Part shown: positions 35,134-45,176 of the stretch, in pieces
Position numbering within the stretch: position 1 is the first letter of the stretch
Layout: every line of letters begins with the position of its first letter
Assembly (NCBI RefSeq): GCF_039697315.1
Contig: NZ_CP155619.1
Coordinates: 310,001-374,000 of the forward strand
DNA length: 64,000 nucleotides
Direction of reading: 5' to 3'
DNA from: Pseudomonas abietaniphila
GTDB lineage: Bacteria; Pseudomonadota; Gammaproteobacteria; Pseudomonadales; Pseudomonadaceae
The notes under the pieces: generated by a model
Databases searched by the model: none
The model's input: the letters and a program-made list of their open reading frames with translations, nothing else
What the model was told of the DNA's origin: nothing
Translations under genes and position numbers: made by a program

Positions 35134-35400
35134 GCAGCCGATCGCCGACAAGGTGCAGCGCCACCCCGGCAGCCTCCCACGCCCTCCGGGCAGAATCAAA
35201 AGCGTTGCGCCCGACACTGCACTGCGTCTGCCGAAGGCGTGGGAGTCTGGCTTGCCGACGATCTGGCGCGAAGCGGCAGTAAACCCTGACAACCCGGTGT
35301 GTCAGGCAGATTGAAGTAGCAGAGTTTACGACTGCTGCGCAGCCGATCGCCGACAAGGTGCAGCGCCACCCCGGCAGCAAAGACTGCGCTGCCGGTTAAG
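35134..35400. repeat. RAYT-flanking repeat unit B plus partial unit C
   Basis: Unit B (35134-35315) repeats unit A with an extra GGTGCAGCGCCACCCCGGCA segment. Unit C (from about 35329) repeats only the start of the unit and ends near 35400. Each contains the inverted pair CTCCCACGCC / GGCGTGGGAG or its remnant. No gene is seen in the gap. Confidence 0.78.
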
Positions 35401-35412
35401 GACGCAAAGACG

Positions 35413-36234
35413 TCAACCCTTGATGAACCCCAGCAGGATCGTGTTGATCTCTTCCGGTTGGACGTTGCACATGCCGTGAGAACCGCCTTTCACCACGTGC
35501 AGGGTCGAGCCCTTCACGAGTTCGTGGCTCTTGTAGCCTGACGCAACGATCGGCACGATCTGGTCGTCGTCGCCGTGCAGAATCAGTGTCGGGACGTCGA
35601 TCTTTTTCAGGTCTTCGGTGAAGTCGGTCTCGGAGAACGCCTTGATGCAGTCGAACTCGCCTTTGACGCTGCCGAGCATGCCGATCGACCAGAACGAATC
35701 GATCGCGCCTTGTGAGGTTTTCGCGCCGTCGCGGTTGAAGCCGAAGAACGGCACAGCAAGGTCTTTGAAGAATTGCGAGCGGTCGGCGGTGAAGCCGGCG
35801 CGGATGCCGTCGAACACGTCCATCGGCAGGCCTTCAGGGTTCGCCGCGGTTTTCAGCATGATCGGTGGAACGGCGCCGATCAGGACGGCTTTGGCCACAC
35901 GCGAGGTGCCGTGGCGACCGATGTAACGCGCGACTTCGCCGCCACCGGTGGAGTGGCCGATCATGATTGCGTCTTTCAGGTCCAGCGCTTCGAACAGCTG
36001 CGCCAGGTCATCAGCGTAGGTGTCCATGTCGTTGCCGTCCCAGGTCTGCCCCGAACGTCCATGGCCGCGACGGTCATGGGCAATGACCCGGTAACCGTTT
36101 TGACCGAGGAACAGCATCTGTGCGTCCCAGGCGTCGCCGTCCAGTGGCCAGCCATGGGAGAACACGATTGGCTGGCCGGTGCCCCAGTCCTTGTAAAAAA
36201 ACTCGGTGCCGTCTTTCAGGGTCAAGATAGACAT
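35413..36234 (-). CDS. alpha/beta hydrolase, non-haem chloroperoxidase/arylesterase type
   Basis: The 273-residue cytoplasmic hydrolase has an alpha/beta fold with the nucleophile Ser in GHSTGGGE (about 95-102), the acid Asp in [10 protein letters not shown] and the base His in GGSHGMCNV. The oxyanion segment is SHGWPL. It belongs to the cofactor-free haloperoxidase/esterase group, whose natural activity is probably ester or lactone hydrolysis. The ATG at 36234 gives the family start [16 protein letters not shown]; the longer frame upstream runs through a REP pair. It is monocistronic, downstream of phnP and separated from it by a REP hairpin. Confidence 0.85.
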   Translation of the reverse strand: MSILTLKDGTEFFYKDWGTGQPIVFSHGWPLDGDAWDAQMLFLGQNGYRVIAHDRRGHGRSGQTWDGNDMDTYADDLAQLFEALDLKDAIMIGHSTGGGEVARYIGRHGTSRVAKAVLIGAVPPIMLKTAANPEGLPMDVFDGIRAGFTADRSQFFKDLAVPFFGFNRDGAKTSQGAIDSFWSIGMLGSVKGEFDCIKAFSETDFTEDLKKIDVPTLILHGDDDQIVPIVASGYKSHELVKGSTLHVVKGGSHGMCNVQPEEINTILLGFIKG

Positions 36235-36337
36235 TGGACGCAATCCTCGGGAACTGTGTAGGGAAGAGAGAGCGTAGTCCGGGATTGTGAATGTAGCTTG
36301 AAGGTATGTGCTTGTTTCAAGCCTGGTGCCGATGACC

Positions 36338-36427
36338 TGTGGGAGCGAATTCATTCGCGATGCGGGTGCAGGCGCCAACTGATGTGTCGGCTGTTCTGGC
36401 CTCTCGCGAATGAATTCGCTCCCACAG
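36338..36427. repeat. paired REP hairpin, GAATTCATTCGCGA family (copy 3)
   Basis: TGTGGGAGCGAATTCATTCG pairs with CGAATGAATTCGCTCCCACA. It lies 37 bp after the phnP stop, at the end of the phosphonate operon. Confidence 0.87.
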
Positions 36428-36463
36428 GGATTTGCTTGCGGACAGATGCGGCCGCGATGGACG

Positions 36464-37213
36464 CTAGATCTCCATACCGTCTCGAGCCACGTGCACGCCG
36501 TCCGGAAGCTCCCCGGCATGCTGGATCAGCCACGCATCCAGCGTGTGCCCGACGTGGGTCAGCACCGCCCGCTCGGGCTTCAATGCCTCGATGATCTGCA
36601 ACGCCAGAGTCAAATCATTGTGATTACGCGGCGTTTGCGGCTGCGGCGGCATCGAGCAGTCCAGGACCAGTACGTCCAGCAGCTGACGCTGTAAATACGC
36701 CGTGGTGTCAGCGGGCAACCCCACTGTGTCGGTCAGGTAGGCCATTCGCCGGCCACCGCCTTCCAGCAGATAGCCCAGGGTCGGTTTCGAGTGCAGCAAG
36801 GGTAAGGCCGTGACACTCAGCTCGCCAAACTGGCGGGTCTCGAACGCCGCGAACGGCTGACTGAAATCCAGAATCCCCGGGTGTTTATACAGGTCCGACA
36901 GCCCTTCAGGATCGGCCGGGCCATGCACGGGAATCACCAGCCCCTGCCCCCAGCGTAAATGCAGCAAGCCCTGGGCGTGGTCGGCGTGGTAATGGGTCTG
37001 GAGGATGCCGCTGAAGCTGCGCGGCGGGAACCGCTCGGTGAGGTCTGGCAAGCCGCTGTCGATCAACCAGCGCTGATCGCCGAGCTCGACCAGCGCCGAG
37101 CACGGTCGTCGACGCCAACGCGAATCGGCATGGGCCGCCTGACAGGCCGGGCACTGACACCCGTAGACCGGCACCTGCCGCGCATCTCCGGTGCCGAGCA
37201 AGGTCAGACGCAT
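36464..37213 (-). CDS. phnP: phosphoribosyl 1,2-cyclic phosphodiesterase PhnP
   Basis: The 249-residue enzyme has a metallo-beta-lactamase fold with the HYHADH metal motif (about 73-78), later His and Asp ligands in [10 protein letters not shown] and TDTVGL, and the PhnP structural-zinc cysteines in YGCQCPAC near the N-terminus. It opens the cyclic phosphate left by C-P lyase to give ribose 1,5-bisphosphate. Its start overlaps the end of phnN by 10 bp. It is the last gene of the operon, and phnO is absent. Confidence 0.92.
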   Translation of the reverse strand: MRLTLLGTGDARQVPVYGCQCPACQAAHADSRWRRRPCSALVELGDQRWLIDSGLPDLTERFPPRSFSGILQTHYHADHAQGLLHLRWGQGLVIPVHGPADPEGLSDLYKHPGILDFSQPFAAFETRQFGELSVTALPLLHSKPTLGYLLEGGGRRMAYLTDTVGLPADTTAYLQRQLLDVLVLDCSMPPQPQTPRNHNDLTLALQIIEALKPERAVLTHVGHTLDAWLIQHAGELPDGVHVARDGMEI

Positions 37214-37770
37214 GCGTGCTCCCGGTCGATCCGTTGCAGCAAGCGGACGACGGTTTGGTCCAGGGCTCCGGAATTGTCCAGCAGAATCACTGACGGACTA
37301 TCCGCGAGCAAGTCATCGGCGAATTGCGCATTGCGCGTCAATCGCTCTTCGATCTCGTTCGCCGACTCCCGACCTCGCGCCAGCAAGCGTTGACGAAGGA
37401 CCGCCTGATCGACCGACAGCAGCACCACCAGCAGATCCGGATAGCGCTCACGGGCCTGAGGCAGATGCCCGCGCGATCCGTTGATCAACACGTCATGACC
37501 ATCAGCCAGCCATTGATCGATCTCTTTCGGAATCCCGTAGTGCAGGCCGTTGGCAAACCAGTCAAGGGCAAACGCGCCTTCAGCCTGCATGTGGTTGAAC
37601 TGCTCGACGCTGACCGCCTGCGCCGCTTCGCCCTTGGCTTCCGCCGAGCGGGTGATGACCCGGCGCACGATCCGGCAGCCACGAGCGGCCATCGGTTCGC
37701 GCGCGGCATCCAGCAGGCTGTCCTTGCCCGAACCGGACGGTCCGATGAGATAGATCAACCTGCCAGCCAT
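37204..37770 (-). CDS. phnN: ribose 1,5-bisphosphate phosphokinase PhnN
   Basis: The 188-residue kinase has a P-loop GPSGSGKDS (about 10-18) and a guanylate-kinase-like fold. It adds a phosphate to ribose 1,5-bisphosphate to make PRPP, returning the ribose ring from phosphonate breakdown to metabolism. The RVITRSAEAKGE segment is typical of PhnN. Its ATG shares one base with the phnM stop, and its end overlaps phnP. Confidence 0.92.
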   Translation of the reverse strand: MAGRLIYLIGPSGSGKDSLLDAAREPMAARGCRIVRRVITRSAEAKGEAAQAVSVEQFNHMQAEGAFALDWFANGLHYGIPKEIDQWLADGHDVLINGSRGHLPQARERYPDLLVVLLSVDQAVLRQRLLARGRESANEIEERLTRNAQFADDLLADSPSVILLDNSGALDQTVVRLLQRIDREHACV

Positions 37771-38933
37771 TAAAAAACCCTCTTCGCTTGTCGCCAGACC
37801 TGCTGGATCACCGGCAGTGTGCCCACGGCGCGGGCATGGATCAGGTCGGCGCGCAGCCCGACACGGATTTCGCCGCGATCGTGCAGACCGGCCGAACGCG
37901 CCGGGGCCAGGCTTACCGTGGTCACGGCCTGGGCCAGCCCTGCCCCCGACGTCTGCCGGGCTTCGTCCAGTTGCGCACCGAGCGCAAAGGCCGCTTGCAG
38001 CAGACTGGCCGGATAGTAATCGCTGGAGAGAATATCCAGTAGCCCTTCTTTAGCAAGGGTGGCCGCCGCAATATTGCCCGAGTGCGAACCGCCTCGGACG
38101 ATGTTCGGCGCGCCCATCAGCACGCTCATGCCCAGGCGCCGGCACGCTTGCGCCGCTTCCAGCGTGGTCGGGAACTCGGCGATGGTCATCCCATACCCCG
38201 CCGATTCCTCGACGTGCTCGACCGTCGCGTCGTCGTGGCTGGCGACCGACAAGCCGCGGTCCAGGCAAATGTCGACGATCGCGCGGCGGTACCGGTCACT
38301 GTAGACCTTCGAGTTGGCGACCTGCTCGACGATGAATTCGTCCATCTGCTCGGTGCTCAGGTGGTACTTACCCATGTAGTACTCACGGTACTTGGATTCA
38401 AGGGCAAACTGACGCTGACCCGGCGAATGGTCCATGGTCGAGACCAGTTGCACCAGCGGCTGCTCCACCAGATCGCGGAACACGCTCAAGGTGTCCGGGT
38501 GGCAGACCTCGCAACGCAGGTGCAAACGGTGTTCGGCACGGGTCATGTCGGCTGCATTCGCCTGGGCGATGGCTTCGACCATCCCGGGCAGTTGCTGCAT
38601 GCGCTTGCCCTTGGGGTTGACGTCGCCGATGGACAGCGCGTCGAACACCGTGGTGATGCCCGCAGCGATGATCTGCGCGTCATGGCTCATCACCGCCGAA
38701 GCTGACGGCCAGTCCACACCCGGACGTGGACTCAGGTGTTTTTCCAGGTTATCGGTGTGCAGTTCGACCAGCCCCGGCAGCAGGTAATCGCCGCCCAGGT
38801 TCTGTGCCTGTGGCAAATGGCTGACGCCGGTCTGAACGTCGCTGATCAGGCCGTCGCGAAGGACCACGGTGCCGGTGAACACCAGATCGGCAGTGACGAT
38901 GTGGGCATTGGTCAGGATCTGTTCGTTCAGCAT
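37770..38933 (-). CDS. phnM: alpha-D-ribose 1-methylphosphonate 5-triphosphate diphosphatase PhnM
   Basis: The 387-residue amidohydrolase-fold enzyme removes pyrophosphate from the nucleotide-derived phosphonate intermediate before C-P cleavage. The PhnM hallmark [19 protein letters not shown] (metal ligands after the first beta strand) is present, as are [10 protein letters not shown] and later ligands. The ATG at 38933 ([19 protein letters not shown]) is the family start; a longer frame lies inside phnL. It overlaps phnL by 7 bp. Confidence 0.92.
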   Translation of the reverse strand: MLNEQILTNAHIVTADLVFTGTVVLRDGLISDVQTGVSHLPQAQNLGGDYLLPGLVELHTDNLEKHLSPRPGVDWPSASAVMSHDAQIIAAGITTVFDALSIGDVNPKGKRMQQLPGMVEAIAQANAADMTRAEHRLHLRCEVCHPDTLSVFRDLVEQPLVQLVSTMDHSPGQRQFALESKYREYYMGKYHLSTEQMDEFIVEQVANSKVYSDRYRRAIVDICLDRGLSVASHDDATVEHVEESAGYGMTIAEFPTTLEAAQACRRLGMSVLMGAPNIVRGGSHSGNIAAATLAKEGLLDILSSDYYPASLLQAAFALGAQLDEARQTSGAGLAQAVTTVSLAPARSAGLHDRGEIRVGLRADLIHARAVGTLPVIQQVWRQAKRVF

Positions 38934-39643
38934 TGCAGTAACTCCTTCGCGGTCAAGTCCAGCGGTGTCATGTCCAGATGGCGGTCGGACACCGCCTCGC
39001 GAGCCAGACGGTCGTGAAAGATGCCGATCACGGCGGCACCGTCGGTTTTCGCTTCGTTGATCAGCTCCAGCACCACTTGGCGATTGCTGTCGTCCAGCGA
39101 CGCCGTGGGTTCGTCCAACAGCATGACGGGCCACGGCACCATGAAGCCCCGCGCGATGTTGACCCGTTGCTGCTCGCCCCCGGAAAAGGTTCCCGGCGCC
39201 AGTTGCCACAGGCGTTGCGGGATGTTCAGACGACTCAACAGGTGTTCGGCGCGGGCCTGGGCCTCTGCGCGGCTCCAGCCGCGGGCCAACGCTGGCTCCA
39301 TCACCACATCCAGCGTCGCGACACGGGGGATCACCCGCAGAAACTGGCTGACATAACCCAGCGTCAGTTGCCGCACCGCCAGTACATCACGTGGCTCGGC
39401 GTCCACCAGCTCCAGCCATTGGCCCTGATGCTGCACGCGGATGCTACCGCCTGCAGGCAGATAGTTGCCGTACAACGTGCGCAGCAGCGTGCTTTTACCG
39501 GCGCCGGAATGGCCGTGCAACACCAGGCACTCACCGCCTTGTACAGAGAAGCTCAAACCGCGTAACACGTTCAACACCACCCCGTTCTGCTGATGCAGGG
39601 TGAAGGTTTTCGAGAGGTCGCGGACCTCGATCAGCGTGTTCAT
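38927..39643 (-). CDS. phnL: C-P lyase subunit PhnL (ABC ATPase fold)
   Basis: The 238-residue protein has Walker [10 protein letters not shown] (about 43-51), signature [15 protein letters not shown] and Walker [13 protein letters not shown]. PhnL is required for phosphonate use. It is thought to act with the C-P lyase core and PhnI to attach the phosphonate to ATP-derived ribose, not in transport. It sits between phnK and phnM as in the standard order. Confidence 0.92.
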   Translation of the reverse strand: MNTLIEVRDLSKTFTLHQQNGVVLNVLRGLSFSVQGGECLVLHGHSGAGKSTLLRTLYGNYLPAGGSIRVQHQGQWLELVDAEPRDVLAVRQLTLGYVSQFLRVIPRVATLDVVMEPALARGWSRAEAQARAEHLLSRLNIPQRLWQLAPGTFSGGEQQRVNIARGFMVPWPVMLLDEPTASLDDSNRQVVLELINEAKTDGAAVIGIFHDRLAREAVSDRHLDMTPLDLTAKELLQC

Positions 39644-39676
39644 TGGGACACCTTACAGTCAAAGGCTGAATTCAAA

Positions 39677-40492
39677 TCAGGGCTGCAGCACCGAGGACAC
39701 CAACAGTTGCGAATACGGGTGCTGCGGGTCGTCGAGGATCTGGTCCGTGAGACCGGTTTCCACCACGTGAGAACGGCGCATCACCATCAAGCGGTCGGCC
39801 AGCAGACGGGCCACGGCCAGGTCGTGCGTCACGATCACCACCGCCAGGTCCAGCTCACGCACCAGGCCGCGCATCAGATCGAGCAGCCGCGCCTGCACTG
39901 ACACATCGAGGCCGCCCGTCGGCTCGTCCATGAACACCAGACGTGGTCCGGAAACCAGGTTGCGGGCAATCTGCAGGCGCTGTTGCATGCCTCCGGAAAA
40001 GGTCCGGGGCAGGTCGTCGATACGGGCAGGATCGATTTCCACCTGACTGAGCCAGTCAAGGCCCGCCGCACGCAGTTGCTGATAATTGCGCACGCCTTGA
40101 GCCATCAGGCGCTCGCCGATGTTGGCGCCCGCCGACACCGCCATGCGCAGACCGTCACGGGGGTTCTGCTCGACGAAGCCCCATTCGGTGCGTAACAAGG
40201 TGCGACGTTCGGCTTCACTGGCGCTGTACAGGTCCAACCAAGTGCCTTGTGTGGTGCGGTAATCGATGACGCCACGGTCCGGCGGGCAGCGACCGCTGAG
40301 CAGCGAAAGCAGCGTGGATTTGCCTGAGCCGGACTCACCGACAATGCCCAGCACCTCGCCTGGGTACAGCTCGAAGCTGACGTCCTGACAGCCCTTCTCA
40401 GCGCCATACAGTTTGGTCAGGCCATTGACCTTGAGCAGCGGTTGGGTGCGATCAGCGACCGTCACCTGAGAAACATTCTGAGCGGCATTCAT
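39677..40492 (-). CDS. phnK: C-P lyase subunit PhnK (ABC ATPase fold)
   Basis: The 271-residue protein has Walker A GESGSGKST (about 54-62), signature FSGGMQQRLQIARNL and Walker B LVFMDEPTGGLD, close to peptide-importer ATPases. PhnK binds the PhnJ-containing core complex of C-P lyase. It overlaps phnJ by 4 bp and is followed by a 33-bp gap before phnL. Confidence 0.92.
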   Translation of the reverse strand: MNAAQNVSQVTVADRTQPLLKVNGLTKLYGAEKGCQDVSFELYPGEVLGIVGESGSGKSTLLSLLSGRCPPDRGVIDYRTTQGTWLDLYSASEAERRTLLRTEWGFVEQNPRDGLRMAVSAGANIGERLMAQGVRNYQQLRAAGLDWLSQVEIDPARIDDLPRTFSGGMQQRLQIARNLVSGPRLVFMDEPTGGLDVSVQARLLDLMRGLVRELDLAVVIVTHDLAVARLLADRLMVMRRSHVVETGLTDQILDDPQHPYSQLLVSSVLQP

Positions 40493-41364
40493 TGGCCGTC
40501 CCTCCCCTCATTGACCCGCTGCGCGCAGTAGTCGGTGTCCGAGCAGACGAAGCTCTGGGTGCCCTGATCGTCGAGAATCAGCTCATCGAGGAACGAGTCA
40601 TGGCTGCCGCAGATGGCACAGTTGTGCTCCCACTTCTGCACCTCGAACGGGTGATCCTCGAAGTCCAGGCTGGTGACGCGGGTGAACGGCGGCACGGCAT
40701 ACAGACGCTTCTCGCGGCCTGCACCGAACAGCATCAACGCCGGGCTCATGTCGAGCTTCGGGTTGTCGAATTTCGGGATCGGCGACGGGTCCATCACGTA
40801 ACGCTCGTCCACCGTCACCGGGTAGGCATAGGCCGTCGCGATGTGGCCAAACGTGGCGATGTCTTCGTACAGTTTTACGTGCATCACGCCGTAGTCGTTC
40901 AGCGCGTGCATGGTGCGGGTCTCGGTTTCCGACGGTTCGATGAACCGCAGTGGCTCGGGGATCGGCACCTGATAGACCATGATCTGGTCGGCATGCAGCG
41001 GCGTTTCCGGGATGCGGTGACGGGTCTGGATGATCGTCGCCTCCGGCGTGCGCTCGGTGGTCTCGACGCCTGCGGTGCGGGCGAAGAACCGGCGGATCGA
41101 CACCGCGTTGGTGGTGTCGTCAGCGCCCTGATCGATGACCTTGAGCACGTCTTCGGCGCCCAGGATCGCGGCAGTCAGTTGCATGCCGCCGGTTCCCCAA
41201 CCGTACGGCAGCGGCATTTCACGCCCACCGAACGGCACCTGATAACCCGGAATCGCCACGGCTTTGAGCAGGCCGCGACGGATCATGCGTTTGGTCTGCT
41301 CATCCAGATAAGCGAAGTTGTAGGCCTCGTCGCGTGGCGGCCGAGGTTGCGTAGCGGCGTTCAT
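40489..41364 (-). CDS. phnJ: C-P lyase catalytic subunit PhnJ
   Basis: The 291-residue radical-SAM subunit breaks the carbon-phosphorus bond of ribosyl alkylphosphonates. The atypical cysteine cluster is seen as CAICGSHDSF and FVCSDTDYC (C-x2-C and C-x5-C) near the C-terminus, matching the iron-sulfur and catalytic cysteines of the family. It overlaps phnI and phnK by 4 bp each, so the core subunits are made in step. Confidence 0.94.
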   Translation of the reverse strand: MNAATQPRPPRDEAYNFAYLDEQTKRMIRRGLLKAVAIPGYQVPFGGREMPLPYGWGTGGMQLTAAILGAEDVLKVIDQGADDTTNAVSIRRFFARTAGVETTERTPEATIIQTRHRIPETPLHADQIMVYQVPIPEPLRFIEPSETETRTMHALNDYGVMHVKLYEDIATFGHIATAYAYPVTVDERYVMDPSPIPKFDNPKLDMSPALMLFGAGREKRLYAVPPFTRVTSLDFEDHPFEVQKWEHNCAICGSHDSFLDELILDDQGTQSFVCSDTDYCAQRVNEGRDGQ

Positions 41365-42434
41365 TGGGCCTGCTCCTTGGAGGGCTTGCGCAGTTTGCGG
41401 ATCAGTTCCAGTTCGGCCTGGAAGTCGACGTAATGCGGCAGTTTTAGGTGCGACACGAAGCCGGAAGCTTCGACGTTGTCGCAGTGCGCGAGCACGAATT
41501 CTTCCTGCTGCGCCGGCGAGACGATTTCCTCGGCGTATTCACCGGCGCGCAGCGAACGGTCCACCAGCGCCATGCCCATCGCCTTGCGCTCGGCATGCCC
41601 GAACGCCAGACCATAGCCGCGCGTGAATTGCGGCAGCTCGGTGGCCGAACCGACGAACTGGTTGACCATTTCGCACTCGGTGACTTCGATGGCGCCGATG
41701 GAGATCGGGAAGCCCAACTCTTCAGGCTCGATCCAGACCTCGACGTCTCCGACCCGTATCTCGCCCGCAAACGGGTGGTTACGGCCGTAGCCACGCTGCG
41801 TCGAATAACCCAGCGCCAGCAGGAAACCTTCGTCGCCCCGGGCCAGGGCCTGCAAACGCTCTGCACGGCTGGCCGGGTATTCCAGCGGTTCGCGGGTGAT
41901 GTCGGCGACCGGCGCGCCGGTGTCGGCCTCTTCCTTGATCAGACCTTCTTTGGCCAACAAGCCCAGCACCCGCGGACAGGCCTCTACCGTGGCGTCTGGC
42001 TTGCCTTGCGGCCCCGGGTATTCACCTTCGGCCAGCAGCGTGAAATCCAGCAGACGATGGGTGTAGTCGAAGGTCGGCCCCAACAACTGTCCGCCCGGGA
42101 CGTCCTTGAAGGTCGCGGACAAACGACGGTTGAGCTGCATCGACGAGGTGTTGATCGGCAGGCTCGCGCTGAAACGCGGCAGCGTGGTGCGATAAGCGCG
42201 CAGCAAAAAGATCGCCTCGACCAGATCGCCGGCCGCCTGTTTGATCGCCAGTGCGGCCAGTTCCTCGTCGTACAGCGAGCCTTCGGTCATGACCCGGGCC
42301 ACGGCCAGCGGCAGTTGCTGACGGATTTGCTCGACGCCCAGTTCGGCCACCGAAGTGTCGCCACGACGTTTCTTCGCCAGCAGCTTGTGCGCATTATCGA
42401 TGGCCTGTTCACCACCTTTGACGGCAACGTACAT
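41361..42434 (-). CDS. phnI: C-P lyase subunit PhnI
   Basis: The 357-residue protein is the nucleosidase-like core subunit that, with PhnG, PhnH and PhnL, couples the phosphonate to the ribose of ATP and releases adenine. It begins MYVAVKGGEQAIDNAHKLL, the strongly conserved PhnI start. It shares one base with phnH and overlaps phnJ by 4 bp. Length is normal. Confidence 0.94.
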   Translation of the reverse strand: MYVAVKGGEQAIDNAHKLLAKKRRGDTSVAELGVEQIRQQLPLAVARVMTEGSLYDEELAALAIKQAAGDLVEAIFLLRAYRTTLPRFSASLPINTSSMQLNRRLSATFKDVPGGQLLGPTFDYTHRLLDFTLLAEGEYPGPQGKPDATVEACPRVLGLLAKEGLIKEEADTGAPVADITREPLEYPASRAERLQALARGDEGFLLALGYSTQRGYGRNHPFAGEIRVGDVEVWIEPEELGFPISIGAIEVTECEMVNQFVGSATELPQFTRGYGLAFGHAERKAMGMALVDRSLRAGEYAEEIVSPAQQEEFVLAHCDNVEASGFVSHLKLPHYVDFQAELELIRKLRKPSKEQAQ

Positions 42435-43039
42435 CAGGCACCTCCTTTCTTGAACGCGACCTGAGTGCTGCGCGGCAGGCCCATCAGTTCGCTGCCGGCG
42501 AGGAAAAACACGTCGATGCCACGGGGGAAATCGTTGTGCGCTTCACGCGCTTCCCAGAAGGCTTCCTGCAACGGCAGGCTCACATGGTTCTGGGTTTCGA
42601 TGCCGGGACCGCGCAGGGCGACCTGGCGCCCACCTTGGAGGCTCGGCAGTTGAATCAGCAGCGTGCAAGACTGGTCGGGATATCGGTCGTTGCCCAGATC
42701 GAAGCCACTGAGGTCGTGCAACTGACTGTCGTCCAGCAGGGCAAAGCGCGCGTTCTGCCGGTCGCTGACGATCGGGCAGCCGCAATGAAAGGTCAGGTTG
42801 GCGCGAATTGCCTGGGTGTCGAATTTCGGCGCCAGCCACAGCGGTGTGTCGATATCCAGCAGCGCGAGGCACAACGCGTGACTGGCGGATGCCAGGCCTT
42901 CAAGGTGCGGCGGGGTCTGCGCTGACAGCAGGCTTTGCGTCACGCCAGGACCGGCAAGGGCCTTGAGGGCCGCACGGAAGCTGCGCTGGGCATCCAGCAC
43001 GGGGTCGGCGAAGGCAGGCTGTAAAAGAGTCGCACTCAT
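42434..43039 (-). CDS. phnH: C-P lyase subunit PhnH
   Basis: The 201-residue protein matches PhnH, a structural subunit of the PhnGHIJ core with a PLP-transferase-like fold but no cofactor. Conserved segments include FADPVLDAQRSFRAALKAL and the C-terminal FPRGIDVFFLAGSELMGLPR. Start and stop each touch the neighbouring genes by one base. Confidence 0.92.
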   Translation of the reverse strand: MSATLLQPAFADPVLDAQRSFRAALKALAGPGVTQSLLSAQTPPHLEGLASASHALCLALLDIDTPLWLAPKFDTQAIRANLTFHCGCPIVSDRQNARFALLDDSQLHDLSGFDLGNDRYPDQSCTLLIQLPSLQGGRQVALRGPGIETQNHVSLPLQEAFWEAREAHNDFPRGIDVFFLAGSELMGLPRSTQVAFKKGGA

Positions 43040-43521
43040 CAGTTTTCTCCTCTGACCAGCGTGAAGAACTCCACTTTGGTCGCTGCGGTTTCGGCTTGTT
43101 GTCGGGACCGGCGCGCGGCTTGCGCCTGGGCCAGCGGTTCAATCAGCTCACGCATCCAGTGAGCCTGTTGTGCACCTTGCAAATGCGCGTCGGCCAACGC
43201 CGCCAGTTCGGCATGGGCCTTGTCGCGGCCCGCCAGATAGCTGTAACCGGTGCGGCCATCGGCCAGGCGCACGACGCAGCGCGTCACGCTCATCTCACCG
43301 ACGTTGAACGGTGCCCCGCTGCCGCCCATGCGGCCACGAACCAGGGTCATGCCGATTTCCGGGGCGCGAATCAGCTGGTATTCGGCGTCGCGCAATGCGT
43401 TTTCATGGGGCAGCAACTCGGCGCGCCGGGTACGCGAGAGCACGCCGATCCAGTGCTGGCGGGCAGCGTGCTCAGGCGCTGTAGCAGGAGCAGATGTGGC
43501 AGTCATCGAGGGCATCTCCAT
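43039..43521 (-). CDS. phnG: C-P lyase subunit PhnG
   Basis: The 160-residue protein matches PhnG, the small core subunit, with the typical RHWIGVL-like start, NVGEMSVTRCVVRL and GYSYLAGRDKAHAELAALAD. I place the start at the ATG at 43521, which forms a TGATG junction with the phnF stop; a TTG one codon upstream is also possible. Confidence 0.9.
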   Translation of the reverse strand: MEMPSMTATSAPATAPEHAARQHWIGVLSRTRRAELLPHENALRDAEYQLIRAPEIGMTLVRGRMGGSGAPFNVGEMSVTRCVVRLADGRTGYSYLAGRDKAHAELAALADAHLQGAQQAHWMRELIEPLAQAQAARRSRQQAETAATKVEFFTLVRGEN

Positions 43522-44255
43522 CAAGTGACGATCTGATACTGGAAGCGGTCGGAACGGCTGGTGGAATGGGCAATCTCCACCGGGTGTCCGTCCGCGTCGC
43601 GGGATAGGGTGAGCACGGTCAGCGCCGGCAGATGGCGCGGCATCAGCAACACGCTGGCCTCTTCACGGCTGGGCAGGCGTGCGCCGATGAGGCTGAACGT
43701 GCGGGTCAACGGCAGGCCGTGCCCTGCGAGAAACTGGCGCACCGAGCCGCTTTTGTAGTCGGCGAGCAAATCGCTGCGGCTGGCGCAGTAACGATGGCGA
43801 ATCAGGCTCACCGGCTGGCCGTCGAGTCGACGCAGGGTTTGCAGCTCGATCAGCGGCGCCTGCTCTTCGAGGCCCAGGTGCTCGGCTTCTTCACGCGTCG
43901 CGACGCACTGGCGGCGTTGCAGCAGGATGGCTTCGACGCCATGACCCTGTGCCGACAGCGACTGGCTGTACGCGCTTTCCGCCGCCACCGGGTACACCAG
44001 CGGACGGCCCAGCACCTGAGTGCCCTTGCCCTGGCGGCGCAGCAGGCTGCCCTCGCGCACCAGTTCATCGATTGCCCGACGTACCGTGTGGCGGTTGACG
44101 TCGAAGCGCGCCGCCAGTTGCGTCTCGGCGGGCAGGAACTCGCCTGCGATATAACGGTTCAATTCGCTGCGCAAGGTGTCCGCCAGTTCGCGGTACACAG
44201 GCTCCCGCTGCGGGGTTTCACGGTGCAGGGCTTCGGCTTGTCTAGACAACTGCAT
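43521..44255 (-). CDS. phnF: GntR/HutC-family regulator PhnF
   Basis: The 244-residue protein has a GntR winged helix (about 20-85, with LPAETQLAARFDVNRHTVRRA) and a UTRA ligand domain, matching PhnF of C-P lyase operons. The ATG at 44255 (MQLSRQAEAL) resembles the E. coli start. A GTG seven codons upstream with AGGAG four bases before it is an alternative. It lies inside the operon between the importer and lyase genes, so it may fine-tune the lyase genes in response to phosphonate besides PhoB control. Confidence 0.88.
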   Translation of the reverse strand: MQLSRQAEALHRETPQREPVYRELADTLRSELNRYIAGEFLPAETQLAARFDVNRHTVRRAIDELVREGSLLRRQGKGTQVLGRPLVYPVAAESAYSQSLSAQGHGVEAILLQRRQCVATREEAEHLGLEEQAPLIELQTLRRLDGQPVSLIRHRYCASRSDLLADYKSGSVRQFLAGHGLPLTRTFSLIGARLPSREEASVLLMPRHLPALTVLTLSRDADGHPVEIAHSTSRSDRFQYQIVT

Positions 44256-44294
44256 GGCTAAAAAAAGGGTTCGCACCCTCTCCTGTCGTTGGCA

Positions 44295-45083
44295 TTAGAT
44301 GAACTGCTTGCGCAGGCGCTGGGAGAAGATGTCGATCACACTGACCACCACGATGATGACCAACAGCACCGAGCAGGTCTGGGTGAACTGGAAGGCGCGT
44401 ATGTTTTCCCAGAGGATCACACCGATCCCGCCCGCGCCGACCATGCCCACGACCGTGGCCGAGCGCACATTGGATTCGAAGCGGTACAAGGCGTAGGAAA
44501 TCCACAGCGGCATGACCTGCGGGATCACCCCGAAAATCACTTCCTGCAGTGCACTCGCACCGGTGGCGCGAACACCTTCCACGGGGCCCGGGTCAATGGC
44601 CTCGACGGCTTCGGCGAACAGTTTGGCGAGCACCCCGGTGGTGCTGATCCACAGCGCCAGGACACCGGCAAACGGGCCCAGGCCCACGGCCACGACGAAC
44701 AACATCGCGAAGACCATTTCATTGATGGAGCGGAAGGCATCCATGACCCGGCGCAACGGTTGGTGAATCCACCACGGGGTGATGTTGTCGGCGCACAGCA
44801 CGCCCAACGGCACCGAACAGACGATCGCGAGCAACGTGCCCCAGAGGGCGATGTGCACGGTGACGACCATTTCCTTGAGGTAGGCGCGCCATTCGTGGAA
44901 GTCAGGCGGGAAGAAGTCTGCGGCAAAAGTTGCCATGTTGCCGGAGTCGCGGTACAGCGCCAGCGGGTTCATTTCGGCGCCGTGCCAGGCCCAGGCCATG
45001 ATGGCGAGGAAAAGGCCCCAGCCCAGGTATTGCGGCCAACTGCGCTTGCCGGCGATTTCAACGTAAGCAGCGTGAGTGGTCAT
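44295..45083 (-). CDS. phnE: phosphonate ABC permease PhnE
   Basis: The 262-residue inner-membrane permease has about six helices and the EAA loop region ([21 protein letters not shown], core [14 protein letters not shown]). It would form the homodimeric channel for phosphonates with PhnC and PhnD. One phnE copy is present; many operons have two. A 93-bp gap separates it from phnD. Confidence 0.92.
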   Translation of the reverse strand: MTTHAAYVEIAGKRSWPQYLGWGLFLAIMAWAWHGAEMNPLALYRDSGNMATFAADFFPPDFHEWRAYLKEMVVTVHIALWGTLLAIVCSVPLGVLCADNITPWWIHQPLRRVMDAFRSINEMVFAMLFVVAVGLGPFAGVLALWISTTGVLAKLFAEAVEAIDPGPVEGVRATGASALQEVIFGVIPQVMPLWISYALYRFESNVRSATVVGMVGAGGIGVILWENIRAFQFTQTCSVLLVIIVVVSVIDIFSQRLRKQFI

Positions 45084-45176
45084 AAAATTTCCCGATTGCT
45101 AATGCATGAACTGCGGTGACTGACGCGGCGCCCTGCTTGACCGTGAGGCATCAAGCCGAGTGCCACGTCCGGTGCA

